9,771 nt of DNA from an uncultured Eubacteriales bacterium (GTDB lineage Bacteria; Bacillota; Clostridia; Christensenellales; Aristaeellaceae). How positions within the stretch are numbered: position 1 is the first letter of the stretch; the number at the start of each line of letters is the position of its first letter. The notes beneath the pieces are model-generated. The model did no database searches and had not been told where the DNA came from. It saw only the letters and a list, made by a program, of their open reading frames with translations. The DNA is taken from NCBI GenBank assembly GCA_902782795.1, contig CACZOT010000387.1:1-9771 (forward strand), in the 5' to 3' direction. Below, one piece after another: positions 5,773 through 9,771 of this stretch. The translations under genes were made by a program, and so were the position numbers.

Positions 5773-6987
5773 TCAGGCGTACATCTCCACGATGCAGCGC
5801 AGAGCCAGCACGCATTTTTCCATTTCTTCCGCCACGGCGAATTCCAGCTTGCCATGGTGGTTGTGGCTGCCGGTGCCAAGGTTCGGGCAGGGAAGCCCCA
5901 TGTAGCTGAGGCGGCAGCCGTCTGTGCCGCCGCGCACGGGCAGACTCACGGGCATGCCGCCCGCCTTGCGAACGGCCGCGGAGGCGTTCTCGATGAGGTG
6001 CATATGCTCGGCGAGGGCTTCCTTCATGTTTCGGTAGCTGTCCTTGACCTCGGCCCGGACGACGCCCGCGCCGTATTTCTCGCACAGGGCCTCGGCCACG
6101 GCGAGCACGTGCGCCTTGCGTTCTTCGAGCTTGTCGGAATCGTGATCGCGCAAAATATAGGAAAGGCTGGCGTGTTCGACTTCACCCTCGAGCTCGGTCA
6201 GGTGGTAGAAACCCTGGTACCCCTCCGTATTCTCAGGACGCTCGTCGGCGGGAAGGAGGGAATCGAACTCGCCGGCGATGCGCGCGGCGTTGATCATCTT
6301 CCCCTTGGCGGAGCCGGGGTGGATGTTGCGCCCCGTGATGGTGACGCGGGCGGAAGCGGCGTTGAACGTCTCATATTCGACTTCGCCGAACGCGCCGCCG
6401 TCCACGGTGAAGGCGTAGGCCGCGCCGAAGCGTTCCACGTCGAACAGATCCGCGCCTCGGCCGATCTCCTCGTCCGGGGTGAAGCCCACGCGGATCCGGC
6501 CGTGTCGGAATTCCGGATGCTCGCGGCAGTATTCCGCCAGGGTGAGGATCTCCGCGACGCCGGCCTTGTCGTCCGCGCCGAGCAGAGTGTCGCCGCCGGT
6601 GACGATGAGCGTCTCGCCCTTGTAGTTGGCCATGAAGGGGAATTCGGCCGGGTCGAGGACGGCGCCGTTCCCGAGCGTCACCTTGCCGCCGTCCCAACGC
6701 TCGATAACGCGGGGGCGAATGTTCTCGAAGGGCACGTCGCGCACCACGTCCATGTGGGCGATGAGGCCGATGGTCTTGCCGGACCAGTTCTCGATTGAGG
6801 CGGGGATGGTGCCGAAGACGTAGCCGTTTTCGTCCACCTCGATCTCAGTCATGCCCAGGCCCGCCATTTCTTCGGCCAGAGCCTTGGCAAACACGAGCTG
6901 TTCCGGCGAAGAGGGGCATTTTTTGCACTTTTCATCGGAAGCGGTGGGGAAGGCGGTGTAGCGGATGAGACGTTCATAGGCTTTCAT
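5773..6987 (-). CDS. pepT: Peptidase T (tripeptide aminopeptidase, M20B family)
   Basis: Cytoplasmic dizinc aminopeptidase that releases the N-terminal residue from tripeptides in peptide catabolism. Length is 404 aa, normal for PepT. Seen: N-terminal MKAYERLIRYTAF; metal ligand H78 and D80 in IAHMDVV; D140 in LLGADDKAGV; catalytic and metal-binding E173/E174 in FTPDEEIGRGAD; D196 in FTVDGGAFGE; dimerisation-domain RNIHPGSAKGKMINAA (220-235); VRGGTDG (351-357); and the last ligand H378 in NHHGKLEF. The motif spacing matches characterised PepT enzymes, so it should be active. ATG 6987 is chosen because AAGGAGG lies 9 nt upstream and the product starts at the family's usual residue; the open frame further upstream is a shadow of the kinase gene, which it overlaps by 14 bp. 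A cysteine pair, C21 and C24, sits near the N-terminus. A link to the two-component genes is positional only. Confidence 0.96.
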   Translation of the reverse strand: MKAYERLIRYTAFPTASDEKCKKCPSSPEQLVFAKALAEEMAGLGMTEIEVDENGYVFGTIPASIENWSGKTIGLIAHMDVVRDVPFENIRPRVIERWDGGKVTLGNGAVLDPAEFPFMANYKGETLIVTGGDTLLGADDKAGVAEILTLAEYCREHPEFRHGRIRVGFTPDEEIGRGADLFDVERFGAAYAFTVDGGAFGEVEYETFNAASARVTITGRNIHPGSAKGKMINAARIAGEFDSLLPADERPENTEGYQGFYHLTELEGEVEHASLSYILRDHDSDKLEERKAHVLAVAEALCEKYGAGVVRAEVKDSYRNMKEALAEHMHLIENASAAVRKAGGMPVSLPVRGGTDGCRLSYMGLPCPNLGTGSHNHHGKLEFAVAEEMEKCVLALRCIVEMYA

Positions 6988-8452
6988 TGGGGGATTCCTC
7001 CTTGCGTTTTTCGGGAGCCTGCGCGGCTTCCAGGGTGAAGGTGAACTCCGCGCCGCCGCCCTTGGAGGAGGAAACGCGGATGTCCTGCCCGTGCTGCTCA
7101 AGGATCTTCTTGACGATGCTCAGGCCCAGCCCCGTGCCCATGCCGGAGGTGTGGGCCTTGTCGGCCTTGTAGAAGCGGTCGAAGATGTAGGGGAGATCCT
7201 CCTGGGCGATGCCCGGCCCGTTGTCCCGCACGGAGACCAGGCACTCCCGGCCCGCCTCCCGCGCGGAGAGGGCGAGGAGCCCGCCCTCGGGCAGGAACTT
7301 GATGGCGTTGTCGATGAGGTTGGTGAGCACCTGGGCGATGCGATCCCGGTCGGCGCGCACGAGCAGAGGCTCCTCCCGCAGGTGGACTTCCACGTTCAGA
7401 TTCTTTTCCTCGATGCGCCTTTCGAACTTGATTACCGACAGGCGCGCGAGCTCGTTGATATCGAAGACTTCCGGCTTGAGCGCCACCTTGCCCGATTCGA
7501 TGCGGCTCAGGTCCAGCAGGTCGTTGACCAGGGCGGTCAGACGATTCGTCTCCTGCAGGACGATCTCCAGATACGGACCCTGCTCCTCGGGAGGGATGGT
7601 GCCGTCCTGCATGCCCTCGATGTAGCCGCGGATGCAGGTCAGAGGTGAGCGCAGCTCATGCGAGACGGAGGCCACGAAGCTGCGGCGGGATTCCTCCAGG
7701 CGGCTCAGGTCCTCGGCCATGGTGTTGAAGGATTGGGCCAGCGCCGCGATCTCTCCCTTGCCCTGGACGGGGATGCGGCTGGCGAGATTGCCCTGGGCGA
7801 ACTGGGTCACGGCCGTGGTGATGCGCCGCAGGGGCTTGCTCTGCGAGGAAGCGATGATCAGGCTCAGAAACGTGCCCAGCGCCAGAGAGAGCGCCCCGGA
7901 GATCAGCGCGTTGCGGATGGTATCAGAATAATCCACCTTGAGATCGGCCACGGAGATATGGAGCATCACCGCGCCCTGCACCCGCCCCGCGGAGGAGAGC
8001 CAGGGCACGCCGATGGTCACGGTGCTGGCGGTCTCAGGGTCGAGCAGGCCGCGCACGTGGATCTCCGCGCCGGAAAGCACGCGGTAGAGCTGCTCGAGCA
8101 TGGCGTCGCTGCGAAGCTGCTCCGCGGAGACGGTATCGCTCTCCACGGCGTAGGCGACGCCGTTGGCGTAGGCGAGCCAAACGGTGCAGTTGTACTCCTC
8201 GCGCACGGAGACGATCTTCTGCTTAACGGCGGCTCCCAGGTACGGCTCGCGGCCGAAAAAGCCGTAATTCTGCGCGTCCTGCTGGCGAAGGAGCAGGGCG
8301 ATGTCCCGCGCCTGCACGGTCAGTTCGCTCTCCAGGGCGTCCTGCCGTTCCGCTCGCACCATGGCGACCATGGCGAAGGCGGACACGGCGACGGTCAGCA
8401 AAATGGTGGCCGTGAAGGCGGCGAACAAGCGCCAAAACAGGCGGTTACGCAA
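6974..8452 (-). CDS. Two-component sensor histidine kinase (HAMP-HisKA-HATPase)
   Basis: Membrane sensor kinase, 492 aa, that autophosphorylates and passes the phosphate to the response regulator encoded just upstream. Seen: TM1 about residues 12-32; an extracytoplasmic sensor region of about 145 residues (33-178), possibly Cache/PAS-like from its GVAYAVESD and GAVMLHISV strands; TM2 about 181-201; HAMP about 203-255; H box SVSHELRSPL with phospho-acceptor H265; N box NLIDNAIKF (378-386); G1 box DNGPGI (410-415); F box FDRFYKA; G2 box GTGLGLSI (439-446). All catalytic boxes are intact. The start is a TTG with GAGGTGAG 8 nt upstream; it overlaps the regulator by 8 bp (TTGCGTAA). Members of this architecture sense envelope stress or extracellular ligands, but the ligand here is unknown. 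Control of the downstream adaptor-permease cluster is plausible but unproven. Confidence 0.95.
   Translation of the reverse strand: MRNRLFWRLFAAFTATILLTVAVSAFAMVAMVRAERQDALESELTVQARDIALLLRQQDAQNYGFFGREPYLGAAVKQKIVSVREEYNCTVWLAYANGVAYAVESDTVSAEQLRSDAMLEQLYRVLSGAEIHVRGLLDPETASTVTIGVPWLSSAGRVQGAVMLHISVADLKVDYSDTIRNALISGALSLALGTFLSLIIASSQSKPLRRITTAVTQFAQGNLASRIPVQGKGEIAALAQSFNTMAEDLSRLEESRRSFVASVSHELRSPLTCIRGYIEGMQDGTIPPEEQGPYLEIVLQETNRLTALVNDLLDLSRIESGKVALKPEVFDINELARLSVIKFERRIEEKNLNVEVHLREEPLLVRADRDRIAQVLTNLIDNAIKFLPEGGLLALSAREAGRECLVSVRDNGPGIAQEDLPYIFDRFYKADKAHTSGMGTGLGLSIVKKILEQHGQDIRVSSSKGGGAEFTFTLEAAQAPEKRKEESPNESL
6997..7003 (-). promoter_or_regulatory. Ribosome-binding site of pepT
   Basis: A strong minus-strand AAGGAGG lies 9 nt before the ATG at 6987, inside the 3' end of the kinase gene. 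It rules out the longer frame starting at 7101 and indicates coupled expression with the kinase. Confidence 0.85.
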
Positions 8453-9149
8453 GGCCGTCTCTCACCTCGAATTTGTAGCCGACGCCCCAGACCGTCTTGA
8501 TGGACCAGCCCAGGTCCTCGTCGGTGGCGAGTTTTTCCCGCAGGCGCTTGATGTGCACGTCCACGGTGCGGCTGTCGCCGAAGAATTCATAGCCCCAGAC
8601 CTGCTCGAGCAGCTGCTCGCGCGTGAAGACGCTGGAGGGGTGGCTCGCCAGGAAGTACAGCAGTTCCAATTCCTTTGGCGGCATCTCCAGGGGCTTGCCG
8701 AGGAAATTGACCGTGTAATGCGAGATGTTCACCGTCAGGCCGGGAAAGGAGAGCTCCTTGTCCGGCGATTCTGCCGCGGGCTGATAGCGGCGGATGACGG
8801 CCTTGATGCGCGCGGTGAGCTCCTTCATCTCGAAAGGCTTGACGATATAATCGTCCGCGCCCAGCTCCAGCCCGAGCACCTTGTCGAACGTCTCGTCCTT
8901 GGCGGTGATCATGATGATGGGGATGTTCGAAAATTTGCGGATCTCCCGGAGAACGGACCAGCCGTCCATGCCCGGCAGCATCACGTCCAGGAGCATGAGG
9001 CTGGGCGGCGAGGCCTTGAACTGGCGCAGAGCCTCCATGCCGTTCATGGAGACGGTTACGTCAAACCCCTCCTTGGTGAGGTAGAGGTTCACCAGCTGGC
9101 TGATGTTGGGGTCGTCGTCGACCAGGAGGATGCGCGTCTTGCTGTTCAT
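8445..9149 (-). CDS. OmpR/PhoB-family response regulator
   Basis: Cytoplasmic DNA-binding response regulator, 234 aa, a typical length. Seen: receiver domain about residues 4-120 with acidic pocket DDD at 11-13, phospho-acceptor D55 in LLDVMLPGMDGW, T82 in MITAKDE and K104 in YIVKPFEMKEL; then a short linker and a winged-helix trans_reg_C domain about 135-231 with PPKELELLYFLASHP, the recognition-helix region SRTVDVHIKRLREKL (193-207) and the wing WSIKTVWGVGYKFE. All phosphotransfer residues are present. ATG 9149 has AAGGAG 7 nt upstream and follows the mutS2 stop by 15 bp. The partner is the kinase that overlaps its 3' end. No direct-repeat operator was recognised in the 80-bp gap before the adaptor cluster, so its targets cannot be named. 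Confidence 0.96.
   Translation of the reverse strand: MNSKTRILLVDDDPNISQLVNLYLTKEGFDVTVSMNGMEALRQFKASPPSLMLLDVMLPGMDGWSVLREIRKFSNIPIIMITAKDETFDKVLGLELGADDYIVKPFEMKELTARIKAVIRRYQPAAESPDKELSFPGLTVNISHYTVNFLGKPLEMPPKELELLYFLASHPSSVFTREQLLEQVWGYEFFGDSRTVDVHIKRLREKLATDEDLGWSIKTVWGVGYKFEVRDGLA
8461..8468 (-). promoter_or_regulatory. Ribosome-binding site supporting the TTG start of the kinase
   Basis: Minus-strand GAGGTGAG lies 8 nt before the TTG at 8452, within the final codons of the response regulator. The TTG gives a normal kinase N-terminus (MRNRLFWRLF) leading straight into TM1. Confidence 0.7.
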
Positions 9150-9156
9150 TGCCCTT

Positions 9157-9162
9157 CTCCTT
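9157..9162 (-). promoter_or_regulatory. Ribosome-binding site of the response regulator
   Basis: Minus-strand AAGGAG with a 7-nt spacer to the ATG at 9149. It sits in the 15-bp gap after the mutS2 stop, leaving no room for a promoter there, so the regulator is either read from mutS2 transcription or from a promoter inside mutS2. Confidence 0.75.
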
Positions 9163-9164
9163 CG

Positions 9165-9771
9165 TTATTTGAGGGTGACCACGGTCACGCCGTCCTCGCC
9201 CTCGCCGTACCGCCCCAGGCGGAATTCCTTGACGGAACGCTGTTTTTTCAGATGGTCCTGAATGCCCGCGCGCAGGACGCCCGAGCCCTTGCCGTGGATG
9301 ATGGAAACAGTCTTGAGGCCGTTGCGGACTGCGCCGTCCAGGAACAGATCCACCGCAAGGATGCCCTCTTCCACGTTCATGCCGCGGATGTCGCACTCCA
9401 TGGAGACCGCCGCCGGGGCGGAGGGCATGGTGGAGCGGGTGGAGGGCTTTTTCTTTTCCGCGGCGTCCGGCTTGGCGCGGCGCATGCGGGCAACGGCCAC
9501 CTTCATCTTCAGCGCGCCGGCCTGTACCAGCGCCTCGCCGCGGGCGTTGGGGGCCTCGACCACGGTGCCTTTTGTGCCCATGTCCAGCAGGAGCACGGTC
9601 TCGCCGGGCTTGAGATCGGTCGGCACGGGCTGCTCCTCGGCGGAGGATTCAGCCCCGGCGTGCTCGGTGTTCTCGTCCGCGAGCCCCTGGAGCTGGCCGC
9701 GCAGGGCCTGGAGCTCGTGCTCGCGCAGCCCGGCGGCGGAACGGTTCTTCTTGAGCTCGGAGATGACCTGC
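9165..9771 (-). CDS. mutS2: MutS2 family protein, C-terminal 201 residues (5' end outside window)
   Basis: C-terminal part of MutS2, a MutS-like ATPase with an Smr nuclease domain; members suppress homologous recombination or, in Bacillus subtilis, act on collided ribosomes. Seen in the 201 residues present: a helical, charged segment (about 1-40, end of the coiled-coil region), an acidic linker, a small beta-rich KOW-like stretch LKPGETVLLLDMGTKGTVV, a basic linker about 98-120 and an Smr domain about 124-201 with CDIRGMNVEEG and the signature HGKGSGVLR (159-167). The ATPase domain is to the right of the window. An internal GTG at 9626 could look like a start, but the same frame runs without a stop to the window edge and the reading is continuous with the MutS2 domain order. 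It sits directly upstream of the two-component genes. Confidence 0.93.
   Translation of the reverse strand, partial: QVISELKKNRSAAGLREHELQALRGQLQGLADENTEHAGAESSAEEQPVPTDLKPGETVLLLDMGTKGTVVEAPNARGEALVQAGALKMKVAVARMRRAKPDAAEKKKPSTRSTMPSAPAAVSMECDIRGMNVEEGILAVDLFLDGAVRNGLKTVSIIHGKGSGVLRAGIQDHLKKQRSVKEFRLGRYGEGEDGVTVVTLK

Noticed and set aside
4754..5905. A 383-codon plus-strand open frame opposite adaptor 1
   Set aside because: It has no domain features and covers an adaptor with an intact lipoprotein signal and lipoyl motifs. It also runs across the hairpin and the pepT end, which a real gene would be unlikely to do here.
5719..6798. A 359-codon plus-strand open frame opposite pepT
   Set aside because: pepT on the other strand has every catalytic residue at family spacing; the plus-strand product looks like a typical antisense shadow.
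6988..7101. N-terminal extension of pepT by 38 residues
   Set aside because: The added residues are Pro/Arg/Ser rich and overlap the kinase; the family's usual N-terminus and an AAGGAGG site fit ATG 6987.
7658..8500. A 280-codon plus-strand open frame opposite the kinase
   Set aside because: The kinase has all its conserved boxes; the antisense product is rich in His, Gly and Arg and lacks motifs.
9165..9626. A separate 153-residue Smr-domain protein starting at GTG 9626
   Set aside because: The frame continues upstream without a stop to the window edge and shows MutS2 coiled-coil sequence there, so this is the end of mutS2 rather than a stand-alone Smr protein.

Overview
The window is dense, high-GC bacterial DNA with every gene on the minus strand, so it reads from right to left. 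The proteins (MutS2, an OmpR-type two-component pair, an M20B peptidase T, lipoprotein efflux adaptors, a long FtsX-type permease) fit a GC-rich member of the Bacillota, probably class Clostridia (an Oscillospirales- or Christensenellales-like gut lineage). That placement is by protein style only, since no rRNA or marker tree is available here.

Block 1 (right, about 9771 to 5773) is a compact run: the C-terminal third of mutS2, a response regulator, its sensor kinase and pepT. The mutS2-regulator gap is 15 bp. The kinase overlaps the regulator by 8 bp and pepT overlaps the kinase by 14 bp, with each ribosome-binding site lying in or beside the upstream gene. No promoter was recognised inside this block, so co-transcription is likely.

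An 80-bp spacer (5693-5772) follows. It holds a perfect 11-bp GC-rich hairpin with a poor U-tract: a probable terminator, or a partial attenuator.

Block 2 (5692 to the left edge) is an efflux-type cluster: lipoprotein adaptor 1, a GNAT acetyltransferase coupled to it by a GTGA overlap, lipoprotein adaptor 2, a membrane-anchored and divergent adaptor 3, then a large FtsX-type ABC permease that runs off the left edge after 648 codons. No ATPase is visible. If this is a MacAB/YknXYZ-like machine, the ATP-binding subunit should lie beyond position 1 or elsewhere. The regulator-kinase pair might control this cluster, but nothing in the sequence proves it.

The most notable feature is three different adaptors (360 +/- 4 aa each) with one permease in a single operon, one of them without a lipobox and with a degraded lipoyl half-motif. 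Four of the seven genes whose starts are in the window appear to use TTG or GTG starts. There are no RNA genes, mobile elements, CRISPR arrays or gene-free stretches over 300 bp. The long plus-strand reading frames look like GC-driven shadows.
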